Shown piece after piece: positions 1 to 6,874 of a stretch of DNA of 6,874 nucleotides. The notes under the pieces are model-generated. The model did no database searches, was not told the origin of the DNA, and was given only the letters and a program-made list of their open reading frames with translations. The stretch comes from an uncultured Pedobacter sp. Lineage in GTDB: Bacteria; Bacteroidota; Bacteroidia; Sphingobacteriales; Sphingobacteriaceae. A program made the position numbers and the translations under genes. The first letter of the stretch is position 1; each line of letters opens with the position of its first letter. Location of the stretch: positions 1 to 6,874 of the forward strand of contig CAMLDJ010000289.1 of the NCBI GenBank assembly GCA_946478755.1. The letters are read 5' to 3'.

Positions 1-3000
1 TTTCGTCTTCATTGTTAACAAGAATATGTTTTTCGGAGATTTTGCCGAATATGTAGTACAGTCCGGGTACGATAATAACGCCGAAAACAGTTCCGAAAAG
101 CATACCGCCGGCAGCTGCCGATCCGATTGTCCTGTTGCCAATTGCACCCGGACCTGAGGCAAAAACCAATGGGATCAACCCCGCAATAAATGCAAAGGAG
201 GTCATCAGGATTGGTCTGAGTCTTATTGCTGAGCCCTCTATCGCCGCCTTAAGTACTGAACTGCCCGCCCGGTGTTTCTGAACTGCAAATTCAATGATCA
301 ATACCGCATTCTTACCCAATAAACCGATGAGCATCACCATTGCCACCTGCGCATAGATATTGTTTTCCAGTCCGAATAATTTGAGCAGGAGGAAGGCGCC
401 AAAAATCCCCGTCGGAAGAGAAAGGATGACAGCGAAAGGCAGAATAAAGCTTTCATACTGTGCAGCAAGAAGCATGTATACGAAGACCAAACAAATCAGG
501 AAAATATAAATCGCTTCATTGCCTCGGGCCACCTCATCCGCTGAAATACCTGCCCAGGCGATCCCGAATCCCCTTGGTAGACTGATTTTAGCCACTTCAG
601 CAACGGCATTGATGGCCGAGCCACTGCTATATCCAGGTGCCGCCGCCCCACTGATCTCTGAGGCATTGTACATGTTGTGCCTGGTGATCTCTGATAAGCC
701 ATACACCTTTTCAATTTTCATGAAAGCAGAGAATGGCACCATCTCATCCCGGCTATTCTTTACATACAGCTTCAGGATATCTTCAGGCAAAGCCCGGTAT
801 TGTGGCAATGCCTGCACCATGACTTTGTATTGCCGGTCGTATTTGATAAAGCTGGTTTCGTAATTGCTGCCCACCAGTGTAGAAAGGGTATTCATGGCAT
901 TATCAATAGTTACTCCTTTTTGCTGTGCAATATCATTGTCGATCTTCAGCATATATTGAGGAAAGCTGGCACTATAAAAGGTGAACACAGATGACAGCTC
1001 AGGTCGTTTGTTCAGCTCTTTTACAAAATCCCTGCTCACGGTTTCCATTTTTTTGTAATCGCCGGATCCACCCTTATCCAGCAGGCGCAGCTCAAAGCCT
1101 CCGGCAGCTCCATAGCCCGGAACAGCAGGTGGCTGGAAAAATTCAATAGTGGCACCGGTGATGTCTTTAGATTTCTCTTCCAGTTCATTGATCACTTCCT
1201 GAACGGAATGTTTTCGTTCATCCCAGCTTTTCAGATTGATCAGACAGGTTCCTGAATTGGCGCCGGTTCCTTCCGTAAGAATCTCGTAACCAGCCATTGA
1301 CGAGACGGATTGAACACCCTCAACACCTTCGGCAATTTTCTGCAGTTTTCCGGCGATCTGATTGGTTCGTTCCAATGTCGAGCCCGGAGGCGTCTGAATT
1401 ACCGCGTAAAACATCCCCTGATCCTCATTCGGGATAAAGCCTGAAGGAAGACTACTGTTCAGCAATCCTATTCCTGCGCAGAAAGCAATGAGGATAAGAA
1501 AAGTAATGACCCTTCTGTTCACAATGATACCCAGCAGCTTCTTATATTTTCCGGATACCTTATCGAAGCCCTTATTAAATGCATCCAGTAGCTTATTGAG
1601 CACTGTTTTCTTTCTGGCTTTACCATGGTTATTCCTCAGCATCACGGCGCAAAGCGCCGGTGTTAGCGTGAGTGCCACTACGCCCGAAAGGATAATGGAA
1701 GTGGCCATGGTAATGGAAAACTGCCGGTAGAATATGCCAACGGGGCCGGACATAAAGGCAACAGGAATGAACACCGCGGCCATTACGAAAGTGATGGCTA
1801 TGATTGCTCCGCTGATCTCATGCATAGCTTCTTCGGTAGCTTTAAGCGGCGAAAGATTCTTTTCCTCCATTTTGGCGTGAACAGCCTCAATCACCACAAT
1901 GGCGTTATCTACCACAATACCAATGGCCAATACCAAAGCAAACAGCGAGATGAGGTTAAGTGTGATGCCGAAGTATTGCATGACGAAGAATGTCCCGACG
2001 AGCGATACAGGTACTGCAATGGCCGGTATCAGGGTAGAACGCCAATCGCCAAGGAACAAGAATACCACCAGTCCAACCAGGATAAAGGCCTCGACCAGGG
2101 TATGAATAACTTTTTCAATAGAGGCATCAAGAAATTTGGAAACATCGTAGCTGATCTCATAATTTACTCCTTTCGGAAACGAGCTGCTCTTGATCTCTGC
2201 CAGTTTAGCCTTGACATCTTTGATCACCTGGCTGGCATTACTTCCATAAGATTGTTTTAGTACGATCGCTGCCGAAGGCCTGCCATTCAGATTGGAATAG
2301 ATATCATAAAATGAGCTTCCGAATTCTATATCTGCAACATCTTTCAGACGCAGCAATTCCCCTTTGGAACTGGATTTTAAAATGATATTTTCATAACCTT
2401 CCTTGTTGCTGAATCTTCCCGGATATTTTAAAACATACTCGAAGGCCTGCGACCGTTTGCCGGAACTTTCGCCCGTTTTACCCGGCGAAGCTTCCAGACT
2501 CTGCTCATCCAACGCTTTCAGAACCTCATCTGCAGAGATCTTATAAGCCAGCATGCGATCGGGTTTTAACCAGATCCGCATAGCGTATTCCCGGTTACCA
2601 AGAATATCTGCATCTCCGACGCCATCTACCCGTTTCAGTTCGGATAAAACGTTGATATCCGCGAAATTGTACAGGAATTTCTCGTCCATATGCGGGTCTT
2701 TACTGTACAGATTGATGTACAGGAGCATGTTAGATTCCTCACGGGTGATCTTGACCCCTTCACGTACCACCAGCGGCGGCAGTTTGTTAACCACCGAAGC
2801 TACGCGGTTCTGAACATTCACTGATGCCAGGTTAGGGTCTGTACCCAGGTTAAATACCACCTGTATGCTTGCCTCACCATCGTTACCAGCATCAGATGCC
2901 ATATATTTCATCCCCGGAACGCCGTTAATTGCCCGTTCTAATGGAATGATGACCGATTTGATCATTAATTCACCATTTGCTCCAGGATATTCCGCAGTGA

Positions 3001-3133
3001 TGTTCACTTTTGGCGGAGAAATCGAAGGGAATTGAGTTACCGGTAACTTAGTCACAGCCAATGCGCCCAAGAACGTGATGATCAGGGAAATGACTATAGA
3101 CAGGACCGGCCTGTGTATAAATTTATTAAACAT
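1..3133 (-). CDS. RND efflux transporter permease, HAE1/AcrB-like (3' end cut by window edge)
   Basis: Inner-membrane proton/drug antiporter subunit of a tripartite RND pump. The ATG at 3133-3131 begins MFNKFIHRPVLSIVISL, a typical RND N-terminus. I read all 1044 visible codons and found no stop; the last ones read VPGLYYIFGKISEKHIL, the usual end of the family (about 1030-1060 aa), so only a few residues are missing. Seen: TM1 at about 9-29, TM2-TM3 from about residue 346, and the TM4 motif GIVVDNAIVVIE with D409 and N410. The second half starts near NRRVITF (539-545), followed by GFIPNEDQG (565-573), QPPAVPG (667-673), the TM10 motif LLGKNAVLIIEF with K941, and RLRPILMTS near 971-979. D409 and K941 align with AcrB D407 and K940; the AcrB D408 position is Asn. 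The start lies 26 bp after the adaptor stop, implying an operon. Substrate cannot be told from sequence. Confidence 0.96.
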   Translation of the reverse strand, partial: MFNKFIHRPVLSIVISLIITFLGALAVTKLPVTQFPSISPPKVNITAEYPGANGELMIKSVIIPLERAINGVPGMKYMASDAGNDGEASIQVVFNLGTDPNLASVNVQNRVASVVNKLPPLVVREGVKITREESNMLLYINLYSKDPHMDEKFLYNFADINVLSELKRVDGVGDADILGNREYAMRIWLKPDRMLAYKISADEVLKALDEQSLEASPGKTGESSGKRSQAFEYVLKYPGRFSNKEGYENIILKSSSKGELLRLKDVADIEFGSSFYDIYSNLNGRPSAAIVLKQSYGSNASQVIKDVKAKLAEIKSSSFPKGVNYEISYDVSKFLDASIEKVIHTLVEAFILVGLVVFLFLGDWRSTLIPAIAVPVSLVGTFFVMQYFGITLNLISLFALVLAIGIVVDNAIVVIEAVHAKMEEKNLSPLKATEEAMHEISGAIIAITFVMAAVFIPVAFMSGPVGIFYRQFSITMATSIILSGVVALTLTPALCAVMLRNNHGKARKKTVLNKLLDAFNKGFDKVSGKYKKLLGIIVNRRVITFLILIAFCAGIGLLNSSLPSGFIPNEDQGMFYAVIQTPPGSTLERTNQIAGKLQKIAEGVEGVQSVSSMAGYEILTEGTGANSGTCLINLKSWDERKHSVQEVINELEEKSKDITGATIEFFQPPAVPGYGAAGGFELRLLDKGGSGDYKKMETVSRDFVKELNKRPELSSVFTFYSASFPQYMLKIDNDIAQQKGVTIDNAMNTLSTLVGSNYETSFIKYDRQYKVMVQALPQYRALPEDILKLYVKNSRDEMVPFSAFMKIEKVYGLSEITRHNMYNASEISGAAAPGYSSGSAINAVAEVAKISLPRGFGIAWAGISADEVARGNEAIYIFLICLVFVYMLLAAQYESFILPFAVILSLPTGIFGAFLLLKLFGLENNIYAQVAMVMLIGLLGKNAVLIIEFAVQKHRAGSSVLKAAIEGSAIRLRPILMTSFAFIAGLIPLVFASGPGAIGNRTIGSAAAGGMLFGTVFGVIIVPGLYYIFGKISEKHILVNNEDE

Positions 3134-3159
3134 TGATTTATTTCTTTAGGGATTGAATA

Positions 3160-4242
3160 CTATTCCGCCTGTAATTTCAGACGGGAAAGAGCTGCTTTGG
3201 GTGCTATAAATTCATATTCGATCTTATCGTCATCTTTTACCTTCTGCACACCTTCAAGCAGGATCCTGTCATTTTCAGAAAGCCCGCTTCCTATCGCATA
3301 CAGATCGGGCATTTCACTGCTGATGGTGATGTTTCTGGATTTTACGACCCCATTCTTGTCAATCACAAAAACATAAGCCTTGTCCTGAATTTCATAAGTC
3401 GCCTTCTGAGGGATGATCAGGGCATTTTTAAGTGGCATGGTCATCTGCACTTTGCCGGTTTCACCATGTTTTAAAAGCTTATCCGGATTTGGGAACCTTG
3501 CCCTGAAAGCTATATTTCCCGTTTCGCTGTCAAATTCACTTTCAATGGTTTCCACCTCGCCTTTGTATTTCAAGGTCTGGTTATTGGCTAAAAGTAGTCC
3601 TACCTTGTTGTTCCCACGATTTTTAGCATTGGTCTCGTAATCCAGGTATTCCGGCTCAGACACATTGAAGTAGGCGAACATCTGGCTGTTATCGGACAGA
3701 CTGGTCAGCAATTCACCTTCATCAATAAGACTTCCCAGCTTCAATGGAATACGGTCTATCGTACCATCAAACGGTGCCTTGATCTCGGTGAATGACAGGT
3801 GAAGTTTGGCCACCGCCATTTCGGCTTTTGCCTGATCAAGTTTAGCTATAGCCATAGCCAGTTCATTTTTTGAGACTACATTTTTATCAGCCAGGGTCTT
3901 GGTATTTTGTAATTCAATCTCTGCCGCTTTGGCTTCAGCCTTAGCTTTCAGCAATTCAGCCTCGTACATTTTAGGCATAATTTTGAACAACAGCTGACCG
4001 GCCTTCACAAACTGGCCCTCGTCAACATAAATATGCTGCAGATATCCTTTTTCTTGTGCTCTGATTTCAATGTTCCTGACAGAGCGTATTTGCGAAACGT
4101 ATTCCCTGGTAAATGAGGTGTCAATTTTTAGCGGACTGGTCACCGCATATTTGCCGGCTTTTTCCTTTTCTTGTTTATTAGATGTACAGCCTGTATGGCA
4201 CAATATTGCGCACAAGCCCGTGAGCATTGCAATTCTCTTCAT
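3160..4242 (-). CDS. RND efflux periplasmic adaptor subunit (membrane fusion protein), lipoprotein
   Basis: Links the inner-membrane RND permease to an outer-membrane channel. It has 360 aa, normal for the HlyD/AcrA-type family. Residues 1-18 form a hydrophobic signal ending in a putative lipobox with Cys19 (LCHTGC). The -3 residue is His, which is not canonical, but a Lys/Glu-rich tether follows as in lipid-anchored adaptors. Domains in order: first half of the lipoyl domain at about 56-90 (AQEKGYLQHIYVDEGQFVKAG); an Ala/Lys/Glu-rich coiled-coil hairpin at about 91-147; second lipoyl half at about 148-185 (TEIKAPFDGTIDR); beta-barrel at about 186-268; membrane-proximal domain at about 270-345. 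ATG at 4242-4240 is chosen because it gives the signal peptide. Stop is TAG. The permease follows after 26 bp. No strong ribosome binding site is visible (AT-rich leader, usual in this phylum). It could be co-transcribed with the small gene 176 bp upstream. Confidence 0.95.
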   Translation of the reverse strand: MKRIAMLTGLCAILCHTGCTSNKQEKEKAGKYAVTSPLKIDTSFTREYVSQIRSVRNIEIRAQEKGYLQHIYVDEGQFVKAGQLLFKIMPKMYEAELLKAKAEAKAAEIELQNTKTLADKNVVSKNELAMAIAKLDQAKAEMAVAKLHLSFTEIKAPFDGTIDRIPLKLGSLIDEGELLTSLSDNSQMFAYFNVSEPEYLDYETNAKNRGNNKVGLLLANNQTLKYKGEVETIESEFDSETGNIAFRARFPNPDKLLKHGETGKVQMTMPLKNALIIPQKATYEIQDKAYVFVIDKNGVVKSRNITISSEMPDLYAIGSGLSENDRILLEGVQKVKDDDKIEYEFIAPKAALSRLKLQAE

Positions 4243-4418
4243 ATTAAATACTTATTAAGCGATGATAGGATCAGGAATCAGAAATTCCTTTGAATGAGAA
4301 ACGAAAATCAGCTACCAGCCAGGAAATCAAAAAATGGCACGGAACAGGGGGAGGGGATGAACAATATCTCCGCCCGGCATGCATGATCAGACCTTGGGCA
4401 ACTGAAACCTATTATTGA
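4243..4418 (-). other. 176-bp intergenic leader before the efflux operon
   Basis: Non-coding stretch between the small membrane-protein gene and the adaptor gene. I see no exact TAnnTTTG element and no convincing intrinsic terminator. It contains the 6-bp inverted repeat at 4273-4289, a C-rich run on the minus strand (4346-4356), and a cluster of overlapping small palindromes near 4378-4389 (GCATGC, ATGCAT, TGATCA). The pump may be read through from the small gene, or may have a promoter I cannot recognise here. Confidence 0.4.
4273..4289. repeat. Short inverted repeat in the leader of the pump operon
   Basis: AGGAAT and ATTCCT are perfect 6-bp arms around a 5-bp spacer (CAGAA). Arm centres are 11 bp apart, and the repeat lies 30 bp upstream of the adaptor start codon. 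It could be a small operator or a weak leader hairpin. It lacks a following T-tract on the minus strand, so it is not a terminator. At this length chance occurrence is quite possible. Confidence 0.25.
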
Positions 4419-4823
4419 TCAAATCCTTAAAACTCTTTGCAGAATGTATTTATAAGAGGAAGCATAAGATAAATGCTTACAAAAAGGTAGGCGATTTTTA
4501 GAATAGCTGTAGAAAAAAATTAAAACAGATGCGTAGGTAAGCGCTATAAAGTACCTGGGCAGTGAAATGTATTTCCTGCTGAAAGCAAAATCCTCCGCCT
4601 CATCTTCAGCATTAAGGAAGTTCTCCCTTTTTTCACTCAGGCTATTGTTCTTAATTAAAAGGAAGGCCTGATCTGTATTTCTAAATTTTGTAAGCAGCGT
4701 TTTCTCCATATGCTGCGCAGGGGAATGGCTGACCCTATGGTGATACAGTCCTGCATCAACATGATCATATCTCCCTAACAGCAGGAAACACAGAGAAAGA
4801 AAAAATACCACAGCAGCTTTCAT
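4419..4823 (-). CDS. Small hypothetical membrane protein with signal peptide
   Basis: I do not recognise a named family. The predicted protein has 134 aa from ATG at 4823-4821, which puts a signal peptide at the very N-terminus (MKAAVVFFLSLCFLLLG). A plausible signal-peptidase I site follows VDA (residues 22-24). Then come a His-rich stretch (YHH around 27-29), an uncharged-to-basic segment, and an acidic patch (NAEDEAEDF, 71-79). One hydrophobic helix lies at about 91-108 (YFIALTYASVLIFFYSYS), and a basic, Tyr-rich tail ends in ILQRVLRI. Predicted topology: about 65 residues in the periplasm, one membrane span, and a tail of about 26 residues in the cytoplasm. A TTG 12 bp upstream is in frame but overlaps the -7 element, so it is a poor start. 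The gene lies between the HTCS and the pump on the same strand, with its own likely promoter. A role as accessory or signalling partner of either is only a guess. Coding status rests on ORF length, signal peptide, membrane helix and promoter placement. Confidence 0.68.
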   Translation of the reverse strand: MKAAVVFFLSLCFLLLGRYDHVDAGLYHHRVSHSPAQHMEKTLLTKFRNTDQAFLLIKNNSLSEKRENFLNAEDEAEDFAFSRKYISLPRYFIALTYASVLIFFYSYSKNRLPFCKHLSYASSYKYILQRVLRI

Positions 4824-4831
4824 ATTCGGCC

Positions 4832-4839
4832 ACAAAAGT
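4832..4839 (-). promoter_or_regulatory. Bacteroidota -7 element (TACTTTTG) of the small membrane-protein gene
   Basis: On the minus strand this octamer matches the Bacteroidota -7 consensus TAnnTTTG at all six fixed positions. It ends 8 bases before the ATG at 4823 (4824-4831 lie between), so a transcript starting a few bases downstream would have almost no leader. No good -33 TTTG is seen about 19 bp further upstream (around 4859-4862, which reads TTAA-like), so the promoter may need an activator. If correct, it also rules out the in-frame TTG at 4835 as the start codon. Confidence 0.5.
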
Positions 4840-4879
4840 AAGATTAGGTATGAAAGTTAATGAGCCTTATCTTTTTTTA

Positions 4880-4897
4880 ACTGTCAGAATACTGTCA
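4880..4897 (-). repeat. Perfect 7-bp direct repeat, 11-bp period (candidate regulator site)
   Basis: On the minus strand the sequence reads TGACAGT-ATTC-TGACAGT, two identical heptamers separated by 4 bp, so they repeat every 11 bp, about one helical turn. It sits 47 bp after the HTCS stop and 57 bp upstream of the small gene's ATG, about 40 bp upstream of its -7 element. That is where an activator would bind. A short A-tract follows on the same strand. A link to the HTCS AraC domain is inference. A -35-like TTGACA also falls within it by chance or design. Confidence 0.4.
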
Positions 4898-4944
4898 ATA
4901 ATTTATGTATCAAGGTATGGTGCGCTGTTTAGGGCATTTTGGTT

Positions 4945-6874
4945 TTAAACAGATGATGTTTTGCTATTTCTCTCCTTATATTTGACAGGGCTTTCCTTAA
5001 AATATTTCTTAAATATTCTTGTGAAATAATTTGGATCACTGTAACCACAATAATAGGATACCTCATTTACCGGCATGTCATTTTCAAGCATAATCACTGC
5101 TTTTTTAAGCCGGTACTCATTCAAACTCTCAGTTGCACTCTTGTTTAAAGTCCTTTTTAAGTTGAGATGCAATGAAGTCCGGCTCATATTTAAATCCTGG
5201 GCAAGCATATCAATGGTGACCTTAGGATTAGAGAATTGCTTTTCTAAGACCTCACTAAGGTTGGCCAGAAACTCCTGATCTTTATTGTTACTCGGCAGAT
5301 TTTCTGGGGAAAACTCTCCGATACCTATCACATATTCTCTAAGCCTTACTCTGGATCTGATCATGTTATTGATCAGCAGTTCAAATTCCTTCAAATTAAA
5401 TGGTTTGCTCAAATAGGCATCGGCTCCAACATCAAGACCATCAATTTTAATGTTTTCTTCATTACTGTCCGAAAGCAGAATTACAGGTATGTAATTGAAA
5501 CGCTTATCATTTTTTATTTTATTACAGAGTTGAAAGCCATCCATCTTAGGCATTTTTATATCGCTGATGATAATATCAGGCGGAGTTTTATTGACCTTAT
5601 TTAAGGCCACCAGACCATTAGAAGCGGTTATAACCTGATAGGTCTTCGAAAAATGCTGAGATAAAAAATGAAGCAGTTCCTTGTTATCCTCTACAATAAG
5701 TAAGGTGTATTTTGTTTGGGTATCCAGGTTTATCGTTCCGGCAGTTAAGGTCTTACTTTCTTCGCTTAGTGCAGGTTCTTCCTGCACTTCAGTCAGCTGT
5801 ATTTCTTGCTGCAGGCGGTCGTTGGACTGCACAAGAACAGGAAGCGTGATTTCTATGGAAGTCCCATTCTGCGGTTCACTTTTAATTTGAATCTCTCCGT
5901 TCAGATATTTCACCAGGCTGTTCACCAGGGCCAGCCCGATACCGCTACCTTCCGGATCTTCCTTGTTCTCTGAAGATTTGTAGAAGGGATTAAAAATGTT
6001 TTTAAGTTCCTGGGCCGACATCCCTTTTCCTGTATCATTTACCAATATCGTAATCGATTTATCTGTGTTTCCCTTTTCTTTAAAATCCAGCAGCACCGCT
6101 ATACTGCCCGTCGAGGTGTTTTTTACCGCATTAGAAAGGATATTAAAAAATATTTTCTCCATTTTGTCCAGGTCAAAATAGCATTCCAGGAATGCTTCCG
6201 AAGAACTGAAAGTCAACCTAAGCCCTTTTTTAATCGTTATCGCTTCAAAATAAAAAGTGGCCTTCCTGATAAAATCAACAATGTCTGATCTGGTTAAATT
6301 GATAGAAGCATGATCTGTTTCTATTTTCCTGAACTCCATTAATTGTTGAATAAGTTTAAATAGGATAGAAGCATTACTTTTCACATTTGATAATTCCGCA
6401 CTCTTTCTAAACTCCCTGCCTTTGTCGTCTAAAAATTGATCAATAGAAGCTAGAATGAGCGTTAAGGGAGTTTTAAATTCATGGGAAATGAAGGTGAAAA
6501 AATTAAGGCGGTGCTGAGTAAGCTCCTTGATTTTTTCCTTTTCAAGACGTTCTAACTGGATTTCCAATTTTTTATGATGAAGAAACCTGACAAATCTTGT
6601 GTACAGCCATACCAAGCCCCCTGCCAATAGAAAATAAATAAAGTAAGCGAATGGGCTTAAGTAAAATGGGGGAGATACATGGATTTTTAAGGTCCTTTCC
6701 AAGCTGCTGGCCATCCCTGCTACGTTTACGGCTTTGATATGAAATACATAATTTCCGGGAGATAAATTGGTATAGGTAACGCTGCTTTTATTCCCCACAT
6801 AATTCCATCTATTTTCGAAATCTTCCAGGTAGTAGGCGTAATTGGTACTGCCAGGATTCGCATAGTTAATCGCG
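4945..6874 (-). CDS. Hybrid two-component system protein (HTCS): Y_Y_Y sensor end, TM, kinase, receiver, AraC HTH (5' partial)
   Basis: One-protein signalling system: periplasmic sensing, His-Asp phosphotransfer, then DNA binding. The frame is open to the window edge; 642 residues are visible, numbered from the codon at 6873. The beta-propeller repeats expected in such proteins would lie beyond the edge. Domains: end of Y_Y_Y domain at 1-65 (YAYYLEDFENRWNYVGN, NLSPGNYVFHIKAVN); membrane helix at about 69-95; coiled linker; HisKA with phospho-acceptor His131 in FISHEFKTPLTLI; HATPase_c with N-box Asn248/Asn252, G1 DTGKGM (280-285), FNPFYKS, and G2 GSGIGLAL (309-316). Receiver domain: acidic pair Glu395/Asp396, phospho-acceptor Asp438 (ISDIKMPKMDG), switch Ser468, Lys490 (LSKPF). 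AraC-type HTH at about 532-638 (LAQDLNMSRTSLH; GYSDPNYFTRIFKKYF). All catalytic residues are present, so it looks functional. A GTG at 6798 is not the start, because Y_Y_Y sequence continues upstream of it. HTCS proteins usually regulate polysaccharide utilisation; here the downstream neighbours are a small membrane protein and an efflux pump. Confidence 0.97.
   Translation of the reverse strand, partial: AINYANPGSTNYAYYLEDFENRWNYVGNKSSVTYTNLSPGNYVFHIKAVNVAGMASSLERTLKIHVSPPFYLSPFAYFIYFLLAGGLVWLYTRFVRFLHHKKLEIQLERLEKEKIKELTQHRLNFFTFISHEFKTPLTLILASIDQFLDDKGREFRKSAELSNVKSNASILFKLIQQLMEFRKIETDHASINLTRSDIVDFIRKATFYFEAITIKKGLRLTFSSSEAFLECYFDLDKMEKIFFNILSNAVKNTSTGSIAVLLDFKEKGNTDKSITILVNDTGKGMSAQELKNIFNPFYKSSENKEDPEGSGIGLALVNSLVKYLNGEIQIKSEPQNGTSIEITLPVLVQSNDRLQQEIQLTEVQEEPALSEESKTLTAGTINLDTQTKYTLLIVEDNKELLHFLSQHFSKTYQVITASNGLVALNKVNKTPPDIIISDIKMPKMDGFQLCNKIKNDKRFNYIPVILLSDSNEENIKIDGLDVGADAYLSKPFNLKEFELLINNMIRSRVRLREYVIGIGEFSPENLPSNNKDQEFLANLSEVLEKQFSNPKVTIDMLAQDLNMSRTSLHLNLKRTLNKSATESLNEYRLKKAVIMLENDMPVNEVSYYCGYSDPNYFTRIFKKYFKESPVKYKERNSKTSSV

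Noticed and set aside
1820..2260. 146-codon open frame on the plus strand
   Set aside because: It lies fully antisense to the conserved RND permease, including its TM4 motif, and its translation shows no recognisable domain. It is a shadow of that gene, as are the other plus-strand frames in 519-994, 1488-2105 and 2553-2813.
4346..4358. G-rich run on the plus strand as a possible G-quadruplex
   Set aside because: Only two G-runs separated by one A are present, not the four needed for an intramolecular quadruplex.
4378..4389. Overlapping palindromes GCATGC, ATGCAT, TGATCA
   Set aside because: Six-base palindromes are frequent by chance, and nothing else marks this as a regulatory or recombination site.
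4821..4835. TTG start for the small protein, four residues upstream of the ATG
   Set aside because: It would overlap the -7 promoter element and adds a short N-terminus before an otherwise standard signal peptide starting MKAA. The ATG at 4823 is preferred.
4840..4873. Imperfect hairpin (AAGATTAGG / CCTTATCTT, 16-nt loop) followed by a T-run on the plus strand
   Set aside because: The stem is AT-rich with a central mismatch and a long loop, and the T-tract is on the strand with no gene leading into it. It abuts the small gene's promoter. It is too weak to call a terminator for the HTCS.
6796..6798. GTG as the start of the HTCS gene
   Set aside because: The 25 codons upstream remain open to the window edge and encode conserved Y_Y_Y-domain sequence (YAYYLEDFENRW), so the GTG is an internal Val codon.

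Overview
The window looks like chromosomal DNA from a member of the Bacteroidota, most likely the Sphingobacteriaceae (Pedobacter-like); the family-level guess is inference. Three things point there. There is a one-polypeptide hybrid two-component regulator (sensor, kinase, receiver and AraC domain). One small gene has an exact TAnnTTTG-type -7 promoter element. The genes have no strong Shine-Dalgarno sequences. All recognisable genes lie on the minus strand, so the order of transcription runs from high to low coordinates.

Layout in transcription order: (1) 6874-4945, the C-terminal part of a hybrid two-component system (HTCS) protein, cut by the window edge inside its Y_Y_Y sensor domain. 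(2) 4944-4824, a 121-bp intergenic stretch with a perfect 7-bp direct repeat at 11-bp period and a Bacteroidota -7 element placed almost on top of the next start codon. (3) 4823-4419, a small unrecognised protein with a signal peptide and one later membrane segment. (4) 4418-4243, a 176-bp leader with a short inverted repeat. (5) 4242-3160, a lipoprotein periplasmic adaptor (membrane fusion protein) of an RND efflux pump. (6) 3133-1, the inner-membrane RND permease (HAE1/AcrB-like), with 1044 codons visible, no internal stop, and its last residues beyond position 1.

The adaptor and permease are separated by 26 bp and almost certainly form one transcription unit. Together with an outer-membrane TolC/OprM-like channel, not present here but possibly encoded beyond position 1, they would make a tripartite proton-driven exporter. 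The HTCS would sense a periplasmic signal and act through its AraC-type DNA-binding domain. HTCS proteins usually control polysaccharide-utilisation genes, but the genes seen here are a small membrane protein and a pump. Whether the HTCS controls them is inferred from order and orientation only.

I see no tRNA, rRNA, CRISPR array, insertion sequence or attachment site. The core content is conventional. The parts least explained by known families are the small protein, its near-leaderless promoter, and the direct repeat upstream of it.
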